The position numbers and the translations under genes are program-made. The notes under the pieces were generated by a model. That model worked only from the letters and a program-made list of their open reading frames with translations. It made no database searches and was not told the origin of the DNA. A stretch of DNA of 60,000 nucleotides. Source: Cryptomeria japonica. Taxonomy: Eukaryota > Streptophyta > Pinopsida > Cupressales > Cupressaceae. This document shows, piece after piece, positions 35,131 to 46,615 of the stretch. The DNA lies in NCBI RefSeq assembly GCF_030272615.1, contig NC_081411.1, forward strand, positions 44,345,517 to 44,405,516. The letters run 5' to 3'. Positions within the stretch are counted from its first letter, which is position 1; every line of letters starts with the position of its first letter.

Positions 35131-35146
35131 CCCCCCCTTAAGCTAG
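35131..35146 (-). other. N1 polypurine tract
   Basis: In the element sense CTAGCTTAAGGGGGGG lies immediately before the 3' LTR start TGTTAGAG. Confidence 0.75.
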
Positions 35147-35317
35147 ACTTAGGGAGAAACTAAAACCTAAAACAACTACTGAAAGAATGAAAGATGGGTC
35201 TTGGCAACGAGGCCTGATTAGGTACCCAAATACAACCAAATCTCTATTAAACGAAGAAATAGAGAAAACCACGTGGGAAAAAAAACTCTACTCCAAAAAG
35301 AGATGGAAAAGAACACC

Positions 35318-35420
35318 ACTGAAGCATGAAGAACCTGCAAACACTGTCAAAGAATAACTGCTGATATGAAGAACCTGCAAACACTGTCGAAGAATAACTA
35401 CTAATATGAAGAACCTCCAT
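35318..35420. repeat. N1 internal tandem repeat
   Basis: ATGAAGAACCTGCAAACACTGTC and the following AAGAATAACTRCTRATA occur twice, and a third copy starts. The unit is about 41 bp. A second direct repeat, ATGTCATGGAAGGAAC-CTCAC, lies at 35713-35779. Confidence 0.7.
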
Positions 35421-36360
35421 TGAAATAGAACATGACCAGGTAGAGAAGACTATAATCTATATGAGTGCCCTCAAATGACACTACTCAAATCAGAAGGTAA
35501 AAAAGATAAACAACTGAAATCGAAGATACAGATGGCATGAAAACACCAAATGGTGAAGAGCTGATCAATCGAACCACGAAAGCATTAGAACCAACAGGAA
35601 AAACCTCCCCATAATGCTAAAGAGGGAGAGGGACAAGTACACTGAAAAGAACGGCCAACAAGAACTACATGATGAAGAACCAGGGACATCGAATGCACAG
35701 AGAAAGGACATAATGTCATGGAAGGAACACTCACGTGACATACAACGTGAGGCAAATGTCATGGAAGGAACGCTCACTTGACAAAGGAAGATGGTAAACA
35801 AGGCAAACATTAACCCCCCCATGACACTTTATAAGTAGTGTATGTACAATAAGGCACAAGATGTGCAAGATCCTAAGTAAACAATGCATGATGGCACTTT
35901 ATCTCAGTGCATGTGCATAAATACAAGCTACAATGATACGAAGACTGGAAATAGAAACGAGAACCAAAATAGAGACATCATACCTAGAGAAGAGATCCCA
36001 GGACCTAAAACAACCAAGATATCCACCAGAGTGCTGAAAAACAAAAAACAAAATATATGCATGGAGAAGAATCTGGAAATAAAACTCATATGGATGGAAA
36101 GTACACAGCACATGCTTTCCAAAAATATAAACTTTTCAAAAAACGGAGGTCAGATGCTCATTCTATGGCTCCCGAAGTGCAAAAACAAGACCTCACTTTG
36201 ACTGGAAAAAAACATAGTCAAACAGAAAAATTGGAAAAAAATACCAACATGATGAGGTCCATCTTAGAATCAGCTTTCCGACGCCTATTTGTTTTCAAAA
36301 AAATGACTCCGTATGCCCAAGATATGACCAAAAAACCAAATCCCCCTTGAAAACAAGAGG

Positions 36361-36790
36361 AAGGGGTAGTCTGGTGGCTGTTCAGGCGGAGGTGGCCAGT
36401 GAGCGGCGCTCTGGTGGTGGCTGGGTGGTGGTCTAGTGGTGGGGTAGAGGAGCCAGGGTGATTGGTTTCCGACGACGGTGGGATGGGCCAGGCGGGGAGT
36501 CTCTTGGGGTGGTGCAGCGGCGGGGGTGGTGGCGGCGGCGAGGGCCAGGGTGCTGCGGGTGACGTGGGCCAGGGAGCTGTGGTGGTGGCAGGGCCAAAGA
36601 GTGCTGCAAGAGGTTGTAGGGGTGGTAGTGGCTACAGGGAGGTGCCAATGGGGCAGGGGGTCAGAGGCCAGTGGCTGGTAGGGGGCCAGAGGGGGCTGGG
36701 CCGATGGTAGCTGGAGGGCCAAAGACCGAAGACCAGCGGGGGCTGGGCCGGTAGGGGGTCGAAGTCTGAGGACCAACAGGGGCCGCAAAA
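36361..36790. other. N1 GC-rich, G-rich block
   Basis: This block is strikingly G-rich on the plus strand (GGTGG, GGGGG, GGCGGCGG runs) in an otherwise AT-rich element. It makes long frames with Pro/Ala/His-rich or Gly-rich translations on both strands (for example 36788-36285 minus), which I consider compositional. It may be captured foreign sequence or a structural element. Confidence 0.55.
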
Positions 36791-37097
36791 ATCAAATTTC
36801 AGCTTGCATGCCATAAAAACATAACTTTTTTCTGCAATTTTTTTCTCAATTTGCGCGCCAGGGCCGTATGGCCTGGATCTAGAGAAAAATTACTCCCAGA
36901 GGCTCAGGAACCAAAAAGGTCAAGTTTTATATAACCATAGGGTTTTGGGGCCTTCTGAGCACGATGGTGAGGTCCGTTTAGGCTCAAAGTGCTCAGAAAA
37001 AAGCCTATCCCTAGGTGCATAAAAAAAACTTTCTGAAGCCCTAGATCTGCTTCCAATGCAAAAATTCTCAAAAGAAGAATAGATAGCTACAAATCTG

Positions 37098-37109
37098 ATG
37101 CTCTAATAC
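37098..37109 (-). other. N1 primer binding site, initiator tRNA-Met type
   Basis: TGGTATTAGAGC in the element sense, one mismatch to TGGTATCAGAGC, directly adjoining the 5' LTR end at 37110. Confidence 0.85.
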
Positions 37110-37480
37110 CATATTGGAGTTGAGAAATACAACCCCACAGGAGCCTGAAGATCTTCTGCAAGCTGAATAACCTGTTACAAGGAGAAGCAAGGAAGCAAAA
37201 ATCTGAAGAACACAAAACACAGAAAAAATATGCTCAAAAGATGAGAGCTCCAATTCACCAAAAATGTATTGTGAATAATAATACAATGAAAAGCAAAATT
37301 AACCTCTAATAAGTCAATAAACCCTAAAAAGATAAAACCCTAGGCTTGCACATAATAATTAATAAAATAATTAATTATTATGCACCTAATGTTAGCTTAA
37401 GTGTAAAAAGATAATAGAGAACTTAAAGAATTAAACAAATATTGTTTAATTAATCAAGTAAAGACCCAATTACTCTAACA
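37110..37480 (-). repeat. N1 5' LTR
   Basis: 371 bp, partner of 34752-35130, adjoining the PBS on its left side and the TSD GAAGA on its right. Confidence 0.92.
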
Positions 37481-39775
37481 GAAGATTCGTATGAACAAGA
37501 AGATAGAGAGAAATTTTATTATTGCCAAAAATCTATTTGAATCTCTAAATTCTATTGGAAAGAATACTAAAGAAAGAGATAAGAGAGCTGCTTGAAGAGT
37601 GATTACAACCTCCTTAGTAAGCCATCAATTGAGGAAGGCTCGTCAAATGAGACAAACTTGTGTTGATTTTAACGTAAACCGTAAAACTTTGGACAGAGCA
37701 CTTGCACGAAGACAAAGACTTGACGACCCACTTCTACATGATACATGGGCTTTTGGTAAGAGGCTTCCACATGTTGATAGAAAGTTGACTGACAATGTGA
37801 AGGAGGAGATTCAACAATTTTGGCACTCTAAATCTAGAGTGTCACCCAATGTAAAGGACATTTTGAAATTAAGAATCAGAACCAAGACCGCACACCCCAT
37901 CCCAAACATTTCTTGGAATCAAGCCAAATAATGTTGTACAAATTTTTTTGTGAAGTACATCCAACTTTGCAAATATCACAAAGGGCCTTTGAATCTTTGA
38001 AGCCATTTTATTGTGTTCCTCTTAAGATTCGTAATACTTATTGTTGCAAGTACTATGTGGAGTTTTCAATGTACCATGAACTTTTATGCCATATTATTTC
38101 TACGATGCATACTAATGAGATGTTGCAGGAGTGTGGTGCAATTCTATTTCTGAGATCATCAAGAGACTTGCAAGATCTATTTTTATGCCCTAGAGATGAT
38201 GGCTGCTATTTTTATAGAAATGATTGTTTGAATGAGAAGTGCTCAGAATGTGGTGGGTTGTCAAAGTTTGTTTCATGTTTTCATGAGGGAAGCGAACACG
38301 AGTTTGGAAAGAATTATGTTGATAAAAAAAAGATATGAGACAGTGAAATATACTTTGAAGAGTGGAGGTGAAGGTTCTAGATGTGAATTAGTCTCAAGAG
38401 AAGTGAGTGTTGCTGATTTTATTTTGGATTTTAAGGAAAATATTTTCTACAAATATGCAAGGCACACCCATATGCCTAAGTGGTTGGATCAACAATTCAA
38501 GATGTGTAAGAAGTCTTTCTCGATTGGCACTATTGTATCGGTGGTTGATTTTGCAGAGAACTATACATTGCAACCACAGAATGAGGTACAGTCTCAGTAC
38601 TACAATTCAATCCAGATTGCTATTTTTGTTCACATTACATATAGACATGCTCCTGATAGTACATAAGAGAACAAGAAGATAATCAGGGAGTATCATTTTT
38701 ATATGAGTGATGATAGATCACACTCCTCTGAGTATGTGCAACATTCTTTCGAGATTCTTTTTGAGTGCTTGCATGAGAAAGATATTGCAATTGATCGACA
38801 TATCATATGGTCAGATAACTATACGGGTCAATTCAAGAATGCTCGTATGTTTTATTAGTTGAGTAAAATGCATGTAGAGAGGCATATACCTTATATTTGG
38901 TGTTTTTTTGAGGCAGCGCATGGGAAGGGGGAGCATGATGGAGTAGGTGCATTTTTGAAGAGAGCTCTAGTTAAGGAGCAATTAAGGATTTCAGGTGCAA
39001 ATTTCTCTGATGCACGTTCTATTGTTGATTGGTGTAGTTCAGCATTGTCACATGGAGGTACTCTTGATTCAACATTGACCAGATTATTTTGGTTGGTTGA
39101 GGAGAGCACAGTGGGATATAGATTGGATTGTCAAACAATTAAAGATTCTTCAAAGATGCATTCGTTTCTCAGCTTAGATGCAAGTACATGGACCATTTGG
39201 ACATGAACGTTGTCTTGTTTTTGTCAGAGTTGTGTCTGGTGTGATTGGGATCAGTGCGAGTCAAGTGAGTGGGTTGATATGTGGGTTCCCCAATATCTAA
39301 CTCCTTTATCTCAAACAATATCCTTGTCAAACGATGACATGGAAAGTTCACTTGAGTATGACCATCTATTAGATCTTGTACAACCAAGACATGTTTTTGT
39401 AGTTGTTGCACCACAAGGGAATGAAGAGAGATTAGAATATTGGTTTGCATGATGTGTACAAGGAAAAAAAAAGCTAACACAACCAGTAACAAATGATGAT
39501 GGGTTCACATATCCTACAAGTTCAGTTGTTGTTGTGGGAACTTGGTTGTAAACATACATGATTAGAAAGAATGGCATACCTGCATTTGAAGACTATGAGA
39601 GACACAAAACCATTATAATATATTCACACCTTATTATATCTACAAATGTCAAGTTGTTGAAGCATCAAGCAAAACCGAAGACCAAAGAGCGATGGGCAGT
39701 GACTACTGCTGATCATGAAGCAATACTGGATACTCTTAAGCAAAGAGATGACCCTTTAGGCATACTTGAGTAGTA

Positions 39776-41019
39776 GGTCTTTAATGGCGCCTTATTTTTT
39801 TTTATCATGCATTTCATTTCAAACAATGATAATTAAACCTTAATGTTCAAGTTTGTTACGTGTATATTAAGGATGTGTTCAAAATGCAGGTCTATTGATG
39901 AATGTTTTTTTTGGTAACACAGTTTTTGCATGCACATAGCGAGTACACTCGATATAATTGGAAGGGACATATTTTTGCAACATGACTTATTATCATGCAT
40001 TTGATGAGCTTTACAATTTTTGTTATTAGACAACATTATTTGACAATTTTTGATGATATAATTATCGCAAAAACTTTATGCTCATGCAGGTCTTTTTTGA
40101 TGATATACAACAGTATCGCATTATGATTTTTGCGTCAACATAGTGGGTTCTCTTAATATAATTTGAAGGGATGTATTTTTATGGTATATAATCCCACCTT
40201 TTCATTTATTATCATGCATTTCAGTTGAAGTGATTATCATAAAGCCTTTATGTTCATCCATGCATTTTATGTGTAGACTAACAATTGTTAAAAATACAGG
40301 TTCATGCTAGATCATTCGCCATTGACTAGTTTACTCTTGGCCACGGTACATATTCCTTTGTGCATTAATACGATTAAATTTTATGTATAAAAACTAAGTC
40401 AAGTGAATGTATTTCTATTTATAAATGACCATATCTACCATCGTTTTCAACCATGTAGAGAAATGCAGTGAGAAGGGCTTTAATCAACATGCGTCTTTCT
40501 TCAAAGTTATGCTTGTATACTTTGCAGAGAAACTGGTAAGTTTCGTAATTATACAATCCTGTACATCTTAAATTTTTTTCAAATGATTTATTTATAATAT
40601 GACAAAATAATTTGTATTAAGTGTTATAATTTGTTTCTTGTAGCACATTCATTCCGCATAAAAAGGTTGTTTATTTTGGTCTTCATTTATATGCAGGCAT
40701 TGTTGTACGTAAGCTTTTCTCTTAGGACATGAGGATATCTGATGCAGATGAAGTGGGATCTTGTATTTGTATATGTATGTGAATTTATGTAACTTTGTTA
40801 TGATGATATACAATGTCCATGAGAAAATTGGTTTAGTTATATTGATGATATACAATGTATCTGTACATGAGTACATTGGTGTACTTGTATTGATAATGAA
40901 AAAAATCAAGTTTGCATATCCCTTCATGGATGTCACATGCAAGTGTAATGGTAATTATGTGTATACAATATATAGAAATATTGATGATCATTATTTGTCT
41001 ATAGTGTAATGCTTGTTTA
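39776..41019. other. T1 intergenic region downstream of the transposase
   Basis: AT-rich, no gene. It contains imperfect repeats: TATCATGCATTT-A at about 39803, 39991 and 40212, and ATATAATT-GAAGGGA-(C/T)-TATTTTT at about 39951 and 40158. These suggest a decayed direct duplication of about 200 bp. Confidence 0.5.
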
Positions 41020-43795
41020 TCTATATTTTTCATTGAATGAGATTGATGATTTTTTTGCCAATTTTGCAAAAAATGATGCCCTAATAAAACTGTATGGAAA
41101 CTTGAAAAACCAAGATAGTATTTTGTAGGGACCCCTCTCGTGGCCCCATAGGTTCAAATAGATCATTCGCAGGTACCAAAAATTATGAGTTAGGGCCCAT
41201 CAAATTTTGATAATTTTTAGCACTTAGGGTGCTCAAGGGACGACCCCAGTAGGATATGACCCCGAGAGTTCGACCGAGTGGGGGGGGGGGGGATAGGAGT
41301 ATGCATAGGGTAATAATGCCTAACTATACATGTCTGAGCTGACGGTTCATTATCATGATGAGCAGAACGAGAAATTGGCCACGCGACAAAATTTGATTGA
41401 ATGAGACTGACGATTTTTTCGCCAACTGAAAAAATGTTGCCCTAATAAACCGTAGGGAAAATTGAAAAACCGAGATAGGATTTTCTAGGGACCCCTCTCA
41501 TGGACCCATAGGTTCAAACAGATTGTTTGTAGGTGCCATAGAGTTTGAGTTAGGGCACATCAAATTTTGACAATTTTTAGCACTTAGTGTGCTCAAGGGA
41601 CGACGCAGGTAGGGTATGACCCCGAGCGTTCCACCGAGTGGGGAGGAAAAATAGGAGCATGCATAGGGTAATAATGCCTAACTGGACATGTCTTAACCGA
41701 TGGTTCATTATCACGATGAGCAAAATGAGAAATTGGCCACGCGACAACATTCAATTGAATGAGACTGACGATTTTTTCGCCAACCAAAAAAATGCTGCCT
41801 TAATAAAACCGTAGTGAAAATTGAAAAATGGAGATAGGATTTTTTAGGGACCCCTCTCATGGATCCATAGGTTCAAATGGATTGTTCGCAGGTTCCACGG
41901 ATTCCGAGTTAGGGCTCGTCAAAGTTTGACAATTTTTAGCACTTAGTGTGCTCAAGGGACGACGCTGGTAGGGTATGACCTCGAGCGTTCGAGCGAGGGG
42001 GGGGGGGGGGAAATAGGAGCATGCATAGGGTAATAATGTCTAACTGGACATGTCTTAGTTGATGGTTCATTATCATGATGAGCAGAATGAGAAATTGGCC
42101 ACGCGACAATATTCAATTGAATGAGACTGACGATTTTTTTGCCAACCAAAAAAATGTTGCCCTAATAAAATCATAATGAAACTTGAAAATCCGAGATAGG
42201 ATTTTGTAGGGACCCCTCTCATGGACCTTTAGGTTCAAATGGATCATTTGCAGGTACCAAAGATTCTGATTTAGTGCCCATCAAAGTTTGACAATTTTTA
42301 GCACTTAGGGTTCTCAAGGGACGGTGCCGATAGGGTATGACCCCGAGAGTTCGACCAAGTGGGGGGGAAAAATAGGAGCATGCATAGGGTAATAATTCCT
42401 AACTCGATATGTTTGAGCTGACGGTTCGTTATCACGACAAACATAACGAGAAATTGGCTACGTGACAACATTCGATTGAATGAGATTGATGATTTTTTCG
42501 CCAACCGAAAAAATACTACCCTAATAAAACCGTAGGGAAAATTGAAAAAATGAGATATGATTTTGTAGGGACCCCTCTCGTGGACCTATAAGTTCAAACA
42601 GATCATTCATAGGTGCCACGGATTCCGAGTTAGGGCTCATCAAAGGTTGACAATTTTTAGCACTTAGTGTGCTCAAGGGACGACACCGGTAGGATATGAC
42701 CCCGAGAATTCGATTGAGTGGGGGGCCAAAATAGGAGCATGCATAGAAAAATAATTCCTACCTAGACATGTCTGAGTTGACGGTTCATTATTACGACGAG
42801 TAGAACAAGAAATTGGCCACCCGACACCCACCGAAAAAATGCTGCCCTAATAAAACCATAGGGAAAATTGAAAAACCGAGATAGGATTTTGTAGGGCCCC
42901 TCTCATAGACCCATAGGTTCAAACAGTCCATTTATAGGTGCCACTAATTCCGAGTTAGGGCCTGCCAAAGTTTGACAATTTTTAGCACTTAGGGTGCTCA
43001 AGGGATGACGCCAATAGCGCATGACCTCAAGAGTTTGACAGAGTGGGGGGTAAAAATAGGAGCATGCATAGGGAAATAATGCCTAACTAGACATTTTTGA
43101 GCCAACGGTTCATTATTACGATGAGTAGAACGAGAAATTGGCCACGCGACAACATTCAATTGAATGAGACTGATGATTTTTTTGCCAACCGAAAAAATGC
43201 TGCCCTAATATACCGTAGGGAAACTTGAAAAACCGAGATATTATTTTGTAGGGACCCCTCTCGTGGACCTATAGGTTCAAATGGATTGTTCACTGGTGCC
43301 ACATATTTTGAGTTAGGGCCTGTCAAAGTTTGACAATGTTTAGCACTTAGGGTGCTCAAGGGACGACGCCGGTAGGGTATGACCCTGAGAGTTCGATCAA
43401 GTGGGGGGGGGGGGAATAGGAGCATGCATAGGGTAATAATGCCTAACTAGACATGTTAGAACTAATGGTTCATTATCACGATGAGCAGAATGAGATATTG
43501 GTCATGCAACAACATTCGATTGAATGAGGCTGATGATTTTTTCGCCAACCGAAAAAATGCTGCCCTAATAAAACTGTAGGGAAAATTGAAAAAATGAGAT
43601 AGGCTTTTGTAGGGACCCCTCTCATGGCCTCGTAGGTTCAAACAGATCATTTCCAAGAGCCACAGATTCTGAGTTAGGGCCCGTTAAAGTTTGACAATTT
43701 TTAGCACTTAGGGTGCTCAACAGATGACGCCGGTAGGGTATGACCTTAAGTGTTCGACTGAGTGGGGGGGGGGGGAATAGGAGAATGCATAGGGT
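41020..43795. repeat. 359-bp satellite array
   Basis: Eight copies. The landmark GCCCTAATAAA recurs at 41079, 41439, 41797, 42159, 42518, 42843, 43202 and 43561, so the period is 358-362 except for one unit shortened by about 35 bp. Each unit includes TAGGGACCCCTCTC, TTTGACAATTTTTAGCACTTA, a G-run of variable length (about 3-14 G) and GAGCATGCATAGG(G/A). Frames of 64-89 codons on the minus strand repeat with the unit and are not genes. The array lies between the two convergent T1 genes. Confidence 0.92.
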
Positions 43796-44189
43796 AATAA
43801 TGAATTGTATCATATTACTAATTAAATGAATTGTATTGTATTGTTCATTAAATGAATTGTATTGTTTATTATACAAACAACACTTACGATGAAATGAAAT
43901 GAATTGTATTGTTCATTAAATAACTATTATTAACCATTGTTAATTATTGGAATGAAGATGAAAGATTTCCATGATAACACCATGCATAGATGAGAAACAA
44001 TTTATATGATCAAATATCAACTTCTATATATATGAAAATGTCAAATGATTACAAGTGTATGTCCATACACAAATATGGCATAAACGGCAACTCAAACAAA
44101 ATGTATGTCTATATATGTGAATGTATGTCCATATACAAAATATAAATGCCAACTAGACATGTAAGCATCCCAAAACTATCTATAACATC
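43796..44189. other. T1 spacer after satellite
   Basis: AT-rich. It starts with repeats of ATGAATTGTAT(C/T)/GTTCATTAA (43800-43920), then plain sequence up to the 3' end of the minus-strand gene. Confidence 0.5.
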
Positions 44190-46074
44190 CTAAGCTACTG
44201 ATGGATCATCAAAATCGATCCTCTTCGCCGCACTACTCGGCTTTGAAGGATCCTGCACAAGAAAAAATAAACCATGATTAAGATTAGTTATATTATATAA
44301 CTCACATTCGAAAGGTTAACATAAAAATGAACTATAATTGAGCTATTCTTGTTTACCTCATCTCCATGTTTTCTCTTCAGCTTTACAGGACTCCTGATTT
44401 ATGTCTTCGGTAGAGGAGGTATGTTTTCAATATTTTCATACACAACCTACATATGTTCACAAATTATATCTACTAAACACAAAATAAAATAAACACACAT
44501 GTACTCGAGGCATCTCTTCTTCTTCTTCTTCATCTTTAGGTATACCGGGTGTAGTCAACAAGGATGTGACGCCAAGAATTCTCTGTACATATACACAACA
44601 AGTATATGAAACTATCAATCTATGTCTAGACGTGTATAATCATTATAAGTTATTTAAACTATTTATTCAATCATATTTGTATTCAATTACCTTTCCCTTG
44701 TCTCCAACTGCACTACCAGATCCTAAATCACACAACCCCACACTCGTGCTTCTTGTGCCCTAGAAGAGTAAAATAAGATATAAATGAAAGTTACTACATA
44801 ATCTAATTAATACCAATATAAATTATGACCATGTATGTAAAATAAAATACAAACGACTAGGTGCAACAATATATGTACCATCAAGCTATCAAGGCCAAAT
44901 GAAATGGCTATCAAGGTGCCCTCCTGGATCTGTGTCAACTCCTCCTCGGTCATCAACTGTTAAATAGACCATGTAAATAAAAATTAGTACTTAATATTAT
45001 CTAGATTATAAATATTCATTTAAAATATAGAATGAACTATGAAAATGTAAATCTTACCACTACATCATCAATGTATGATGAAGGTGCCTCCTCCCCTTTA
45101 GCATGGGAGGACTCCCTAGGGTATCCTCCAGTCTATGTCATAACATCTGGTGCATCGTGCATCTCATGTACCTCATAATCTGCATTGCACACAGGAGGAT
45201 CAACAACCTCTCCAACAAGACCCAAGCATATGTGCCCACACATGACACAAGTATGGGGCATGCAAATGTGTGGAGCCGAGGAGGACGTGTCAGTGCCACT
45301 GGATGCACTGCTACCATCAAAAGTAGGCTAAGCTACTGACCTAGCCTGAGAAACCAAAAGGCTACTCAAAGAGTGAATAGCTGATATGGTCCATGATATC
45401 GCCTCACAAATGATATTTGGATTTTGCGTTGGAGGTGGGGGATCAACAAGAGGAGGGGGGACATATGGGCCCTGGACTACTCTGACTACCCTAGGTCTAT
45501 TTTGGGGCATACCTAAACCCACACCCTGGAAAGGTTGGATGTCAAAGTAGTTCACATGTTTTCCTAAAAGAAACTCAGCATACAATTTTTTTATGAAGTA
45601 GAAGGGGACATCAAGATTGTTGCTGGGTGGTTTGTCCAAAACCATCCACCAACGATCCCAAAAGTTTTTCACAATACCATCATTTGTGCACCATTTAATG
45701 GAAATTTTTATTTTTTGGGGGTCTATGGGTTGACCAGTGTGGGGATTCACAAACAATGCGGCGATAGTGGCTTTGGATATCTCAAGATCCTTGATCTCCT
45801 TAAAGGACAAGCTATCCGTATATTGTTCCCTCATAGAATCTCACCACAAAAGAGCGGCATTGTTCTCCTCAATGATGGTTTCCATACTCTTTATGATCGA
45901 TGTGAGGGGATCAAACATTGGGTTTAGGCGAGGGATCATACGATAGACATTTGCAATCCCCCTCAATTGGTTCAAATTTTGTGCAATTAAATCTTGAATT
46001 GAGGGGGGGTTTGGCAAAGGAGGGTTTGGTTGTTGCGGTTGTGGTTGATCAATGTTTTTACTGTTATCCCCCAT
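44190..46074 (-). pseudogene. T1 accessory gene with six exons
   Basis: A model of six exons on the minus strand: 46074-45058, 44956-44879, 44759-44691, 44582-44505, 44446-44357, 44252-44190. All five introns (58-119 bp) have GT...AG ends and all splice between codons (phase 0), giving 464 codons and a final TAG. Exon 1 has a Gln/Pro-rich start (QPQPQQPNPPLPNPP), then KISIKWCTNDGIVKNFWDRW, then a Pro-rich segment (PPPLVDPPPPT), then a Cys/His cluster (CMPHTCVMCGHIC). Exon 4 has an acidic EEEEEE run. The last exons are basic (KLKRKHGDE). Four in-frame stops (TGA at 45843, TAGs after SVA and VMT, TAA in exon 5) make it a dead copy. I recognise no domain. A DNA-binding helper for the transposase is a guess from position. 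Confidence 0.6.
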
Positions 46075-46283
46075 TTTTAACCTAATTGAATGTAAACAAT
46101 TGAATTTAGTTAATAAATTTGAACGATTTTGTATTTGATTTAAAAAAACCTAGTTTTCAAGAAAAAAAAAATATTTTCAATGAAAAAACAAATAAACATT
46201 AAGAAAAATACAAAAATTGAATGAAAATGATTGAAAACAATAAAAATCCTACCTTTTAATGTATTTTTTTAGCAAATTTGGGT

Positions 46284-46412
46284 CCAATAACCAGATATCA
46301 GGTCCAACTGGATATTGGATTCCAAAAATATCCCGCAGCCCATGGGTTAAAATATAACTCACAGGCTGTCACAGTCTAATTATATTGTCTCAGAAAACTG
46401 GATATTCGATTT
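46284..46412. repeat. T1 GGATATC motifs upstream of the accessory gene
   Basis: CCAGATATCAGG, GGATATTGGAT and GGATATTCGATTTTTATA lie 200-340 bases upstream of the accessory gene start. Together with 33709-33834 they flank both T1 genes on their outer, promoter sides, in inverse order. Confidence 0.45.
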
Positions 46413-46429
46413 TTATACTTAAATTATTT

Positions 46430-46615
46430 TAAAATAACATTATATTATATAATATAATAATATATTATATAATATATTATTATATTATATAATATAATAT
46501 AATATTTTATAATCTAATATTATATTATATATTATGTATTATATAATATATAATGTAATATAATAATATATTATATATTATATAATATGTAATATATAAT
46601 ATATTATTATATATA
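46430..46615. repeat. TA-rich palindromic tract
   Basis: Almost pure A/T with many TATATTATATAATATA palindromes. The tract resumes at about 48362-48400 beyond the LINE piece, so the LINE inserted into it. The left T1 end has a similar tract at 6835-6912. Confidence 0.8.

Larger units (their letters stand above)
34752..37480 (-). mobile_element. N1: short non-coding LTR retrotransposon (TRIM/LARD-like)
   Basis: Two LTRs (34752-35130 and 37110-37480), a PBS and a PPT define an element of 2.73 kb in the minus orientation. A perfect 5-bp TSD, GAAGA, lies at 34747-34751 and 37481-37485. Ends in the element sense are TGTTAGAGTAATT...CTCCAATA. The interior codes for nothing recognisable and includes a GC-rich block (36361-36790). 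It sits inside the transposase gene of T1, whose frame can be followed from one flank into the other. It depends on enzymes from elsewhere. Confidence 0.92.
34018..39775 (+). pseudogene. T1 transposase-like gene (D...D...HGKG-DG-G family)
   Basis: Several open pieces follow one another. N-terminus (34018): basic SCRKSNRKRKL and RRRR, then an acidic part with three 10-residue repeats of GGENVENFDI type (34363-34452). Then NPRPSRTPKWLLEIDENI (34530) and, after insertion N1, VKEEIQQFWHSKSRVSPNVK (37800). A Cys/His-rich stretch (38180-38290: CYFYRNDCLNEKCSECGG) precedes the core. Core motifs in one frame: VVDFAENYTL (Asp 38547), QNEVQSQYYNS, MSDDRSHSSEYV, IWSDNYTGQFKNA (Asp 38814, 89 residues later), CFFEAAHGKGEHDGVGAFLKR (His 38919). 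The C-terminus ends at 39773 after RHVFVVVAPQGNEERLEYWF. At least five stops and several frameshifts break it. Introns may hide among the breaks. I recall the same core in unnamed animal proteins. No plant superfamily name is certain. Confidence 0.65.

Noticed and set aside
36285-36814. 167-codon Pro-rich frame and Gly-rich frames on the other strand in N1
   Set aside because: They follow from the GC-rich block and occur on both strands. No domain and no conservation evidence.
41593-43876. Repeated 64-89 codon frames on the minus strand
   Set aside because: They recur with the 359-bp satellite unit and break differently in each copy, depending on the length of the G-run.
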